A DNA stretch of 38,461 bases from a virus: positions 1 through 38,461 of the IMG/VR virus record IMGVR_UViG_3300042885_000686; one strand, written 5' to 3'. Every line of letters starts with the position of its first letter. The stretch's first letter is position 1. Shown in pieces: positions 7,576 to 17,224 of the stretch. The notes under the pieces were generated by a model. That model was given only the letters and a program-made list of their open reading frames with translations. It had not been told where the DNA came from and searched no databases. Position numbers and translations under genes: made by a program.

Positions 7576-8610
7576 TTATAGTCCTCCTAATATTAATGCA
7601 CTAGCTGATGCTGTAGCCCCTGATGATGCTCCAGCGTGACCTTTGGGTTGAGCGTCTGATCCTAATACAGTATATACATCCGTAATAGAGTGTACTTTAT
7701 ATGTATTATTATTCTGAAGACCGTTGTAGTGACCTACACAATATCCCCAGTTTTGTCCAGTTTGATAGTTCTCTTCACCAGAGTTATCAAAATTCAAATC
7801 TGTTCTCATCTGAGCACCAGTAGTATCGTTTAGTTTATATGCACCGGTTACAATATTACCTCCGTTTTTAACGTAAGCATGTCCGTGTTTAGTAGATAAT
7901 CCTTTACCCCAACCATCTGTTGCAACGGTTGTTCCTCCAGATGCCCAGGTTTCTGTAGCAAAAATAAAGTTTGCACCTTGACCAGTCTTCCAAATCCAAC
8001 CTTTAGTCTCTCCTTGCCAGGCAGCAACGTTACCATATACATCGCCTACCGTTGGACCAGCCGGAGCAGATCCTAGTACATACATTATTTCTGTAACATA
8101 GTTATGCTTATCTGTAGCGGTAGATCCCCCAGCTGTAATGTAAGCCATTGTTAAAGTTGAATTCATTATACATCCAACATCATCTCGGCTAGTTTTAGTA
8201 TTCCAGTTAGAATCATGTGTACGCTTTACTTCACTACTCATATTAAAAGAAGAGGTGTGCGTACTAGCTCCAGAAAAAGAATCAGCAAGTCCATAGATAT
8301 ACGCATAGTAATCACTATAACCACCATCCACATATGAACCACCATAATCTAATCTATCTCCAAGATTTACAGTAGTATCTGTAGAGTGTACAGTTCTATT
8401 AGCATTTTTCCAGGGTGATGCATCCTTATATCCTCCAAACAAATACCCTCTAGTATAGATAGATCTAAACTTAAAAGGCTTTTCGGCAAACGGATTAGGT
8501 ATTGTAGTATCTCCTTTAGTAGTCCAAGTTCCGTCCCATAAATATAGTCTTCCTGTTGATGCAGGAAACTGATCACCTAATGTCGGAGAAGAAGGAAAGC
8601 TAATTGCCAT
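7576..8610 (-). CDS. Kelch-like phage tail protein, copy 1
   Basis: This twin of the following gene has 344 residues against 343. Its N-terminus MAISFPSSPTLGDQFPASTG plus YLWDGTWTTKGDT matches the twin almost position by position. Blade-like repeats include YLFGGYKDASPW, YITAGGSTATDKHNYVTEIM, TETWASGGTTVATDG and NWGYCVGHYNG. The C-terminal TDVYTVLGSDAQPKGHAGASSG is the best conserved part. It starts one base after the stop of the giant fibre gene. Divergence is concentrated in the middle, as expected of surface loops that contact host receptors. A tail or baseplate receptor-binding role is inferred. Confidence 0.72.
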   Translation of the reverse strand: MAISFPSSPTLGDQFPASTGRLYLWDGTWTTKGDTTIPNPFAEKPFKFRSIYTRGYLFGGYKDASPWKNANRTVHSTDTTVNLGDRLDYGGSYVDGGYSDYYAYIYGLADSFSGASTHTSSFNMSSEVKRTHDSNWNTKTSRDDVGCIMNSTLTMAYITAGGSTATDKHNYVTEIMYVLGSAPAGPTVGDVYGNVAAWQGETKGWIWKTGQGANFIFATETWASGGTTVATDGWGKGLSTKHGHAYVKNGGNIVTGAYKLNDTTGAQMRTDLNFDNSGEENYQTGQNWGYCVGHYNGLQNNNTYKVHSITDVYTVLGSDAQPKGHAGASSGATASASALILGGL

Positions 8611-8611
8611 C

Positions 8612-11600
8612 TTACAAATTATTAAGTTTTTCAGCTAACAAATTCACCATATTCTTAAGTTCCTCAATCTGAAATTGTTGAGCATCAATCTGAGCTTGTT
8701 GCTCTTTAATTGTCTCAACAAGAACGGCAGTTACTCTAGAGTAAGATACTGTTTTGATACCCTCATTAGTTTCTGTAACCAAGTCAGGAATAACAGCTTC
8801 TACTTCTTGTGCAATAAAACCAATCTCTTTTACATTCGGAGTGGCTTTCTTATTAAAAGATACACCCTTCAATTTCATTACTTTATCTAAAGAACTTTCA
8901 AGCGGAAGGATGTTTTCCTTCAATGAAATATCTGAAGTTTCAGTAAGAGTACCCTGAATAAGAGTGTTACCTACTACAGTAAGAGTTTGTTGAATTGCTA
9001 CATCTCCACTAATAGGACCGCCTGCTTTAGCATAGTAAAGAGACATATCTGGAACTGGGGTAGCATCAACCCAAGCAGAAGATGTACCATAGTAAACTTT
9101 AAGCTTACCGGTATCACTCTCCCACCACAGTTTACCATTAACACCAGCTGGTGGATTATCCTGTATAGTAACTACTACAGTAGCAGATGTTGCAGATGTT
9201 GCAGAAGATGCAGAAGATGCAGAACCAGCACTGTTAGCATAGTTAGCATTAGTTGCCGAATCAGCTAAACCAGCATGAGCAACTGATACACCAGCATGAT
9301 AGTTATCACCACTATAACCTTCTAACTTCCAATAAGTTCCAGTCCAATAAGTTTGTACAGAATAATCAGAGTTATCATCTCTACGATAAAGCCTAGTAAC
9401 ACCTCTCGTATTTCTTGAATCTGAATTAAGAGATGAGTTATTAGTAGTTGATACATATCCGCTAAGTGATGCAGCTGTCGCATATCCAGCACTAGCGTGG
9501 TTGCCCCACGAATAAGCAGTATTCCATTGTGTGGAATCTCCATATCCATAAGAGTATACAACAGCAGCTATAAAATTTTCATAAGAACTTCCAGGATTAT
9601 TTCTAATGGCCATCCTGCCACTAGCTTCCATCATGATGCTAGACGCAACTACCCCTGACCAATGGAATGCTAATTGAGGTGCATAAATTTCATTTGTATT
9701 ACTACCACCTCCAGAATTTTCTCTTACTTGATAGTTCGTTGTATAAGATGTTCCTGTTGAAGTAGATTGTATAGAACCAAGTCCAATAAGATTAGTTGCA
9801 CTTGAGGCAGTAGCGGCATTACCAGAAATATTAATCGCCCATGTACCACTTGCTCCTGTTCCTGTTAAAGTTGGAGAATAACTATTATAATTTGAACTAC
9901 TTAATAATTGATAATAAGCTGTCCATGTACCTGCATTTACCCATCTAACTCTTAAATCACCAGGTTGATCATATTGACCAACCATGTGCCATCCCCAACT
10001 ATTACTTGTATTATTAAAGTGACGACAAGCTATTCCGTGTACATGACTCATACCAGAAGGTAAATCACCCCCTGCCCAGTTATCTGTAAATCCAGACATA
10101 CCAGAGGGCATAGAAGCAAATGATGTTGCAGGTGTAACACCAGAACTACCATGAATTTGATCTCCTCTATTTATACCAGAAGGTGCCGTAGTTGCAGTAG
10201 CAGCATTACCTGATATATTTGTCTGATCACCTGTGTTTGTACCACTAGATGACCCACTAAAGTTGGCTGCGGATATGTTTCCACTTGTCCATATACCAGA
10301 ACCCATTGCTGCAGTGGTAACACCATTCTGCATTAATAAAAGTTGATGATTTAATCCTGCTTTAGATTGTGGATTATTTCCCGCACCACCGTAATCGGGG
10401 TTGTAAGACCAAGCCAAACCATATAGACTACCAATAGTACCTGACGCACCCCCATCTGTTAATACATAAGCGGGGCCCATAGCGAAAATAGCTTGGGTCT
10501 GCGCGGCATCATAAACACCTACTAGTCCTTTTCTTCCGTTACTAAAAACAATATTTTGTGAAGTGGAATTACCTCTATTTGTTACTGTACCCAGGGTATC
10601 TGTTTCAGTATAACCAGTAATATATCCACTGTTATTTGTAAACTGTGATATGTTCATAGAGCTTAACGCCCCAGCAGTTGCTACAGTTTGTGAACCAATA
10701 TTACCACTATGAATAAACTCTCTCCAAGTAAACCATCCTGAAGCATCTCTTCTTCTAAAGTAAGCAACATCCGATGCGTAATCAAATGCTAATTGTGTTC
10801 TTCTGTTGTAATCATCGCCAATGTTTATCGTTCTTATATTGGGCGATTGTAAAGGCGGTGTTCCAGATGGTATTGGGTCAAAAGTTTTAAAGGACTGTCC
10901 CCAATCAGCATCAATATTACCAGCACTAGTTCCATTAGCAATAACATAAGAACCGGCAGCTTGAGCACCTATTTCACCTAAAGTCCAAGATACGTTACCG
11001 GTTCCGTCAAAAGTCTTACCGGTTGATCCAATAGTTAAGGTTCTTCCAGTCTGGAGTGCAGTAGCAGTACCAGAATTACCGGTTATATTTGTCTGGTCTC
11101 CGGTGTTAGTGCCTGATAAGTTAGAACCAGTAATTGTACCTGATGCTGAAATATTTCCAGTAAGAACACTAAAGTTCCCACCTTTGGTAAACGTATATCT
11201 TTGAGTCCAGTTATTAGTTGTATATCCTGGTCCAAAATAATATTGTATATCTCCAGCAGAATCCATATGGATTAAGTAATGTGTATCTCCATTACTGCCT
11301 CTAAAAACCATTGACGGATGTGTACCAACAATATTAAAAGCTGCTGTGTAAGGACTTACACCCCAGTTAACATTTAATGTAAGATATCCATTTACAGTAG
11401 AAGATCCAGTTAACGTTGCTGCACTTGTTGCCGTAGCAGCATTTCCACTAATATTAGTTTGGTCACCTGTGTTTGTGCCGCTACTTGTACCACTGAAATT
11501 AGACGCTGTAAATGTTCCAGCAATCTGCATATTGCCATTACCAACATTTAATGCTGCAATTGGTGTTCCTCCATCAACTCCCCAAGTAAATCCTCTAGTT

Positions 11601-14600
11601 GCCCCATTACTATCAATGTTGGTCTTTATAGAATAATCGGTAACTGGACCATAATGATATTCGGCACTGTTACCCATGTGGATTTTATATAAATCAGAAC
11701 CTCCCCAGAATTTTAATCCATTACCTGCGCCAGCTGTTACACCATACGATGCATTTAGATTACTCGCATTTGGTGCGGAACCTGCTGTGGTTGCATAGCT
11801 TACTGATTGGCTACCGATAGTTCCAGAGTGAATCATTTCCACCCAAGCTCTTTTACTGGGCCAAGAACTTCTCCAAAAGAACCTATTATCTGCCTCCCCA
11901 GCACAAGCCATTTGGAAGCCATATACGGTGTTAGTATTTAATTCAGAGTAGTGTATTGATTGAAGACCGATATAGTGAGTTGAGCCTCCCGGTGCATTTG
12001 CTGGACTACTCCAAGAGTCAATAAATCCTGAACCCCAATTAGAAAATATAGTATTAAAATCTGTATTTCCAATACCCATTGTTCCATTACGATAACCGGC
12101 TGACCCGTTATATCTACCAACATAATCTGAATTAGCTGACATTGGATTCATACCATTGTAAGCCATCGTTAGAGTGCTTAATTTAAGCAGGTTAGATGTT
12201 CCGTTGGGGTCTAGGTAAAAGTCGGTGTTATTAGAATCGTAAAAAATTGGGGCTCTTAGAGATTGGTCATTTTGCAAATAGCCGCCATTGTCCATTAGGA
12301 CATTACCGCCATTGAATCTCATCTGCCAAGTGTTATTACCGCCAATATAAAGCTCGTCACCAGCACCAGCTTTTATCATAGAAGCGTTTGTTCCAGCCGA
12401 CGTAAGTGTTACCGTGGAAGTTGCATTTACATTAAATGTTGCAGTAGTTAATACACTATTATCACCAACTGAAAATGCACCAGGAATATTTACAGTGTTG
12501 GGTCCGGGGAATGAAACACTTGCGTAAGAACTATAACTAATAGTAGAAAAATCAAATGAAGGGCTACCTTCTACTTTGACATCTATCCCATTAGAGTTTG
12601 AAGAGTAAACAGGAAGAGAAACGTAACCATTCTCAATAACAAGGTCTCCCAATGCAAGGCTACCTAAAGCCATACCCGTAGCCGAAGTGATATTTACTTG
12701 CGGATAGTATATATTGGTCCCATCACAGTAGTATGAAACATCTGCGGAAATGTAGCCAAAAGCTGCAGCCCAATTCCACGTAGAACTTATCTTAATTTTA
12801 AAAGATACAATTCTAGTTTGTATCGGTTGGAGTCTTATATAAATACGTCCATTACCGTAGTTTGCTCCAGGATATGGTAAAGTAAAAGAATATTGAGAAT
12901 AAGCTCCAATATTTATAGCATTAAAATTTGCTCTATATAAATTAGATGTGCTATTTGGGTCTACATAATATCCCGTATCCTGAGAGTCGTAGAATATTGG
13001 AGCTCTAAAATCACCAGAAGTTTGGTAAGTTCCAGTTCCGCTTGATTTACTTGTTAAGTTATCAAAAGCAACACTTGTTATATAACCAGCAGATGCGTGG
13101 TTACCCCAACCATAAGCTGTATTCCAGTTAGATGAGTTACCACCAGATGCGTTTATTTGTCCTGTAGAAACAAAATCACCATTTACTTTAGCAGCACCAT
13201 ATACTTCAAACTCATATCCGTTACCAGTATATGTACCAAATCTAGCAGAATTAGACCAAACGTTTGCGGCTCCTAATGTTAATTGTACATATAACGGTAC
13301 ACCACCACCTTTATCAAACTTAGCAAGTCTGTGGTTGTACTGACCATTGGTATAGTTACCCATGATTTCAAGACCAAAACCATCTGTAGTTTCAGCAGCT
13401 CCCTGACCACCTTGTACAGTAATGCTACCGGTTGTAGTATTTCCACGAGCGGTTACAGTAGCAAGAGTATCAGATTCACTAGTTAGATATCCTGAGTTGT
13501 TGGTAAACTGAGAGATATTCATTGAAGTCAAAGCTCCTGCGGTATCAGCAAGTCTAGCACTATCAACCCTAACCCCATAAGTTTCACTTCCATTCCACCC
13601 CATTAAAGTAGGGTAAGTTCCAGCCCATGCTATCTGCGAGTTTGCATTGTTTACTGCTCCACCGCTTGGCGATGTGCTATTGGATGCATCAAAAATGGTA
13701 TGGGCGTTACCATAGTTCTTCCACATTAACTGACCAGCAACAGCATTATCAGTAACTCCTTTGTAGTTAGTTCTTCCTGTTGAGAATGTACTAGAAGTTG
13801 CTGCGTTACCAGTAGTATTCTGGTTCCAAGTAGGTACGGTTCCGGTTAATCCAGAATAAGCTACGTTAGTGGCTGTAGCTGCATTACCGCTAATATTGGT
13901 AGCAAGAGCCCCATAAGGAACTGTTTGTATTAGTGTACAATCAGATAAATCGGCATCTGACCAACTCCATCCTGAAGTATACAAATCAGCAGAGTTAGAA
14001 GAATAAACACTCTCTACGTACAACTTGGGCCAATAGTCAGGACCAGGAATATAAATAATTACATATCCATCAGGACTTTTAGCAAGACTGATTGTAGGAG
14101 CCCATGCACCATTAGAAATAGCTGTTCTGTTATAAAATTCATTATTATAATAGTGCCAACCAATAGATAAAGAAACCATCTGTCCGCTTCCATATCTAAA
14201 TCCTTTAATATTTACGGTAAAATCAGAACCTCCATAGTTCCACGGAATACTTGTTTTAATTTTATATTGAGTTGGAGTAACACCTGAATTAAGATCAAGT
14301 ATACCTAAAGAAAGTTTACGTGAATTAGCAGATACAATTCCTGTTACACCTAACCATCCACCAACAGTAGTATTATTACTAATTGTTATTGATGTTCCGT
14401 TTATATTGACAGCAGCACCACTGTAGATAATTAACCCTCCGAGATTATTGTCTTTGATATACTGTCCATTAGCAAAACCAAGACCTACGGGCTGTTGAAA
14501 GTTAAGTGTACCACTCATGGTACCTCCAGCTAAAGGTAAATAGTTTGCTAAACTAGAGGCAGCGGCATAACCAGCACTAGCGTGATTACCCCATCCGAAT

Positions 14601-17182
14601 GCAGTGTTCCATTGTGTACTATTTCCTCCTGTAGCTGTAACAGTTCCGCTTGTTAAAATGTTACCGGTTACTGTAAGACTCTGAAGAATACTAACATCAC
14701 CAGTTATTGCACCACCAGCTTTAGGGTAAAACAAAGTAACATCCGGCAGTGGTAATGCATCAATCCAAGCTGATGCAGCACCATAATATACTTTAAGTAT
14801 ACCAGTATCAGATTCCCACCAAAGTTGTCCGTTAACTCCACTAGGTGGATTATCTTGAGTTTTAACTACACTAATCTGTCCAATGTTGGTAATATTATTA
14901 CCACCCATATCAATGCTACCAGTCATTGTACCACCAGCTAGTGGAAGCTTAGTACCAATTGAAGTTGCAACAGTAGTAGCAAAATTCGGATCATCTCCGA
15001 GTGCAGCGGCTAACTCATTAAGAGTATCAAGAGTAGCTGGTGCAGCGTCTACAAGATTTGAAATAGCGGTATTTACATATGTTTGAGTAGCATATCCTTG
15101 AGAGGCATGGTTACCCCAACCGTATGCAGTATTCCAGTTAGAAATGTTAGTAGAAGTAAAATCTCCACTATGCCATAGACGCTTCCAAGAGGTCCATACG
15201 TCGGAATCCCTTGAGTTTCTTACGTATATACTAGTATCACTACTGTATAGCGCTGTGACTAATTGTGTTCTATAGGCTGCTCCACTTCTATGAAACGAAT
15301 ACTGTGTACCATAAGTATAGTCTGAAGTTGGCGCATTTGTTCCTCCATTTTCAGCAGATAAGAACGCTACATCTGGAAAATCTGTCTGGTTCCAGTTTGA
15401 TATAAGATTAGTTCCTCGTCTATTTCCAGACTGACCATATATAAATCTTGCAGAATCAATTCCATCCAATAAATCAGCATCAAGACCAGAGCCAGAACCA
15501 TCGTTTCCAGCAGTCCATACTTGAGCATTGTCCCAATAGAGAACACCATTAGTACGCATTTCAAGGAACTTGCCTACGTTACCACTAATGTGGAATGCAA
15601 TACCTGTAGTAGTATTACCAAACGATTCAGTCCAAAGAGCAGCAGTAGTATAATTATTATCAGTTTGATTTTTTCTAGCTTGTAAACCGCCAGTAAAAAC
15701 TGAATTAGTTGATGTGCTTGCTCCACGAGCAGTTACTGACGCTAGTGTATCTGTTTCTGTATAAGAAGTAAGATATCCTTGAGATGTAACCCAAGATTGT
15801 GTAGCGGCAAGGTTACCATTCAAGTATAGATTACCACTAGGTAACCAAGCATTACCTGTGCTAGCACCAATTTCAAAACGGGTGTTACCATCATCATCTA
15901 CAAACTGCCAACCTTCATTAGCTGCATTAGCAGCAATAAACTGCATAGTATTAGCAGTAAGTTGATTTCCGTTTTCTACAATAATGTTTCTACCAAGTCT
16001 CCAGTTTGTATCAGTATCAGCAAGAATAAATGAGTATCCGGTTGTGATACTCATATCTCCATTTGCTACTTGTAGTTTGTTAGATGGGCTAGTCGTCCCA
16101 ATGCCTACGTTGCCTCCGGATTTAACGTATAACTGATTCGTTGTATTTCCGCCCGCACCTACTACGATGTCACCATTGGCAGTGAGATAAGAGACGGCAG
16201 CAGTGTGCAAGACAACCACATTCGTGCCATCGCCAATAGCAAACTTGTTCCCACTGTAGCCGGTAGCTCCAACACTGCCAATTTGCAATGTGTTGGCTGG
16301 CGCCGTTGTCCCAATGCCGACGTTGGTTCCGTTGTCAAAGACTTGAGAATTACCAAGAGTAGTAGTTCCTGTAAACTTAGAAAGATAGTTGGTAGTACCA
16401 GAAGCATTAGCAGGAGTGTATCCTAACCAACCAGCAATAGTTTTATTTACCCAAAGGGTTCCGTTATAACCTAATAAATGACCATTTATAGGGGCGGTTG
16501 TAATTAAATCTACATCATGGATTTCCTTTAGTTCAAAACCATTCTGTACCTTAACAAAGATTTCTCCGTTATTTACATTTACTCTTGTTACAATACCAAT
16601 AAACACCAGGTGTGCTGGTGCATATGGTTTATTTGCTAACCCAAAAATTAAATTACCATTTACCCCAAGCCATACTGGTTCACCGGCTGTTTCAGCAGCA
16701 GATGTATTAAGACCGGCTAAAAGACCCTCTGTAATTACACTAGTAAAACCGTTTGCTGCAACTGTGGTATCTATAAGACCCATAGTTTTAGAAGAGGTTG
16801 CTTCTGTTGTATTAGAAGCAAGTCCTACAATCATGTTAGTGCCATCTGCACTTGTAACATAGACAGCCTGACCCTTTGTAATTGCAACTCCTGCTTTTAC
16901 AACATGTTTTAGTGTAGATGTATAATCAGAAGTTGCAATAGTCCAAGCTCTATTTGCTGATAAATCAAATGTAACCCCGTTAATTGTTAATGTTCTACTA
17001 ACCGGTACATAGTTACCTAATGATGTATTAGTAGCATAGTCCTGAGCTTTAACAAAGGCTGTAGTTGCTAGATGAGTTGAATTATCACCAGTTGTACGAG
17101 TGATACCGGTGGCGGTACTAAGTGTTGTAGTACCGTTCACCGTAATATCACCGGTAAATAAATTATGATTTAAAAACTTCAT
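8612..17182 (-). CDS. Giant repeat-rich tail fibre with S74 chaperone, 2856 aa
   Basis: This single reading frame is about 8.6 kb long. Residues ~1-60 are an attachment region (GDITVNGTTTLSTATG, STHLATTAFVKAQDYA). Residues ~95-225 look like a compact DUF2190-like beta domain. The shaft is a mosaic of fibre repeats: four WGNHAS modules (near bases 9500, 13100, 14590 and 15110), three SGTNTGDQTN modules (near 10215, 11100 and 11465), two PIFYDS-type modules (near 12240 and 12990), a GNDGSGSGLDADLLDG element, and a duplicated 62-residue DNPP-GVNG-LWWESDTG block. The last 107 residues are an S74 intramolecular chaperone beginning TSDISLKENI; self-cleavage would be near Ser2750. It is probably the main long trimeric fibre. 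Gene start is the ATG at 17182, after a 42-base gap with a hairpin. Confidence 0.88.
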   Translation of the reverse strand: MKFLNHNLFTGDITVNGTTTLSTATGITRTTGDNSTHLATTAFVKAQDYATNTSLGNYVPVSRTLTINGVTFDLSANRAWTIATSDYTSTLKHVVKAGVAITKGQAVYVTSADGTNMIVGLASNTTEATSSKTMGLIDTTVAANGFTSVITEGLLAGLNTSAAETAGEPVWLGVNGNLIFGLANKPYAPAHLVFIGIVTRVNVNNGEIFVKVQNGFELKEIHDVDLITTAPINGHLLGYNGTLWVNKTIAGWLGYTPANASGTTNYLSKFTGTTTLGNSQVFDNGTNVGIGTTAPANTLQIGSVGATGYSGNKFAIGDGTNVVVLHTAAVSYLTANGDIVVGAGGNTTNQLYVKSGGNVGIGTTSPSNKLQVANGDMSITTGYSFILADTDTNWRLGRNIIVENGNQLTANTMQFIAANAANEGWQFVDDDGNTRFEIGASTGNAWLPSGNLYLNGNLAATQSWVTSQGYLTSYTETDTLASVTARGASTSTNSVFTGGLQARKNQTDNNYTTAALWTESFGNTTTGIAFHISGNVGKFLEMRTNGVLYWDNAQVWTAGNDGSGSGLDADLLDGIDSARFIYGQSGNRRGTNLISNWNQTDFPDVAFLSAENGGTNAPTSDYTYGTQYSFHRSGAAYRTQLVTALYSSDTSIYVRNSRDSDVWTSWKRLWHSGDFTSTNISNWNTAYGWGNHASQGYATQTYVNTAISNLVDAAPATLDTLNELAAALGDDPNFATTVATSIGTKLPLAGGTMTGSIDMGGNNITNIGQISVVKTQDNPPSGVNGQLWWESDTGILKVYYGAASAWIDALPLPDVTLFYPKAGGAITGDVSILQSLTVTGNILTSGTVTATGGNSTQWNTAFGWGNHASAGYAAASSLANYLPLAGGTMSGTLNFQQPVGLGFANGQYIKDNNLGGLIIYSGAAVNINGTSITISNNTTVGGWLGVTGIVSANSRKLSLGILDLNSGVTPTQYKIKTSIPWNYGGSDFTVNIKGFRYGSGQMVSLSIGWHYYNNEFYNRTAISNGAWAPTISLAKSPDGYVIIYIPGPDYWPKLYVESVYSSNSADLYTSGWSWSDADLSDCTLIQTVPYGALATNISGNAATATNVAYSGLTGTVPTWNQNTTGNAATSSTFSTGRTNYKGVTDNAVAGQLMWKNYGNAHTIFDASNSTSPSGGAVNNANSQIAWAGTYPTLMGWNGSETYGVRVDSARLADTAGALTSMNISQFTNNSGYLTSESDTLATVTARGNTTTGSITVQGGQGAAETTDGFGLEIMGNYTNGQYNHRLAKFDKGGGVPLYVQLTLGAANVWSNSARFGTYTGNGYEFEVYGAAKVNGDFVSTGQINASGGNSSNWNTAYGWGNHASAGYITSVAFDNLTSKSSGTGTYQTSGDFRAPIFYDSQDTGYYVDPNSTSNLYRANFNAINIGAYSQYSFTLPYPGANYGNGRIYIRLQPIQTRIVSFKIKISSTWNWAAAFGYISADVSYYCDGTNIYYPQVNITSATGMALGSLALGDLVIENGYVSLPVYSSNSNGIDVKVEGSPSFDFSTISYSSYASVSFPGPNTVNIPGAFSVGDNSVLTTATFNVNATSTVTLTSAGTNASMIKAGAGDELYIGGNNTWQMRFNGGNVLMDNGGYLQNDQSLRAPIFYDSNNTDFYLDPNGTSNLLKLSTLTMAYNGMNPMSANSDYVGRYNGSAGYRNGTMGIGNTDFNTIFSNWGSGFIDSWSSPANAPGGSTHYIGLQSIHYSELNTNTVYGFQMACAGEADNRFFWRSSWPSKRAWVEMIHSGTIGSQSVSYATTAGSAPNASNLNASYGVTAGAGNGLKFWGGSDLYKIHMGNSAEYHYGPVTDYSIKTNIDSNGATRGFTWGVDGGTPIAALNVGNGNMQIAGTFTASNFSGTSSGTNTGDQTNISGNAATATSAATLTGSSTVNGYLTLNVNWGVSPYTAAFNIVGTHPSMVFRGSNGDTHYLIHMDSAGDIQYYFGPGYTTNNWTQRYTFTKGGNFSVLTGNISASGTITGSNLSGTNTGDQTNITGNSGTATALQTGRTLTIGSTGKTFDGTGNVSWTLGEIGAQAAGSYVIANGTSAGNIDADWGQSFKTFDPIPSGTPPLQSPNIRTINIGDDYNRRTQLAFDYASDVAYFRRRDASGWFTWREFIHSGNIGSQTVATAGALSSMNISQFTNNSGYITGYTETDTLGTVTNRGNSTSQNIVFSNGRKGLVGVYDAAQTQAIFAMGPAYVLTDGGASGTIGSLYGLAWSYNPDYGGAGNNPQSKAGLNHQLLLMQNGVTTAAMGSGIWTSGNISAANFSGSSSGTNTGDQTNISGNAATATTAPSGINRGDQIHGSSGVTPATSFASMPSGMSGFTDNWAGGDLPSGMSHVHGIACRHFNNTSNSWGWHMVGQYDQPGDLRVRWVNAGTWTAYYQLLSSSNYNSYSPTLTGTGASGTWAINISGNAATASSATNLIGLGSIQSTSTGTSYTTNYQVRENSGGGSNTNEIYAPQLAFHWSGVVASSIMMEASGRMAIRNNPGSSYENFIAAVVYSYGYGDSTQWNTAYSWGNHASAGYATAASLSGYVSTTNNSSLNSDSRNTRGVTRLYRRDDNSDYSVQTYWTGTYWKLEGYSGDNYHAGVSVAHAGLADSATNANYANSAGSASSASSATSATSATVVVTIQDNPPAGVNGKLWWESDTGKLKVYYGTSSAWVDATPVPDMSLYYAKAGGPISGDVAIQQTLTVVGNTLIQGTLTETSDISLKENILPLESSLDKVMKLKGVSFNKKATPNVKEIGFIAQEVEAVIPDLVTETNEGIKTVSYSRVTAVLVETIKEQQAQIDAQQFQIEELKNMVNLLAEKLNNL
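8975..9160 (-). repeat. Duplicated fibre module, copy A
   Basis: This encodes about 62 residues running from DNPPAGVNGKLWWESDTGKL through SSAWVDATPVPDMSLYY to ISGDVAIQQTLTV. It is closely similar to copy B at 14669-14854 in the same gene, 5.7 kb away. Copy A sits just before the S74 chaperone. The duplication has the form expected of module shuffling in fibre genes. Confidence 0.75.
14669..14854 (-). repeat. Duplicated fibre module, copy B
   Basis: This encodes DNPPSGVNGQLWWESDTGIL, then SAWIDALPLPDVTLFY, ending ITGDVSILQSLTV. It matches copy A (8975-9160) over its whole length with scattered substitutions. It is followed in the protein by a WGNHAS module, so module order differs from that around copy A. 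Confidence 0.75.
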
Positions 17183-17199
17183 CTAAAGCAGTATTTTAA

Positions 17200-17219
17200 T
17201 TTACTATAAAGATAGTAAA
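17200..17219 (-). promoter_or_regulatory. Perfect hairpin in front of the giant fibre gene
   Basis: On the minus strand TTTACTAT-CTTT-ATAGTAAA forms a perfect 8-base-pair stem with a four-base loop. It lies in the 42-base gap between the 658-aa fibre gene and the giant fibre. The following bases (TTAAAATACTGC) are AT-rich but not a U-run, so a weak terminator, an RNA-processing site or a message-stability element are all possible. Confidence 0.45.
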
Positions 17220-17224
17220 CTTAA

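Noticed and set aside
8612-17182. CRISPR-like or tandem DNA repeat array in the giant fibre
   Set aside because: The repeats are protein-level fibre modules with irregular spacing and no unique spacers.
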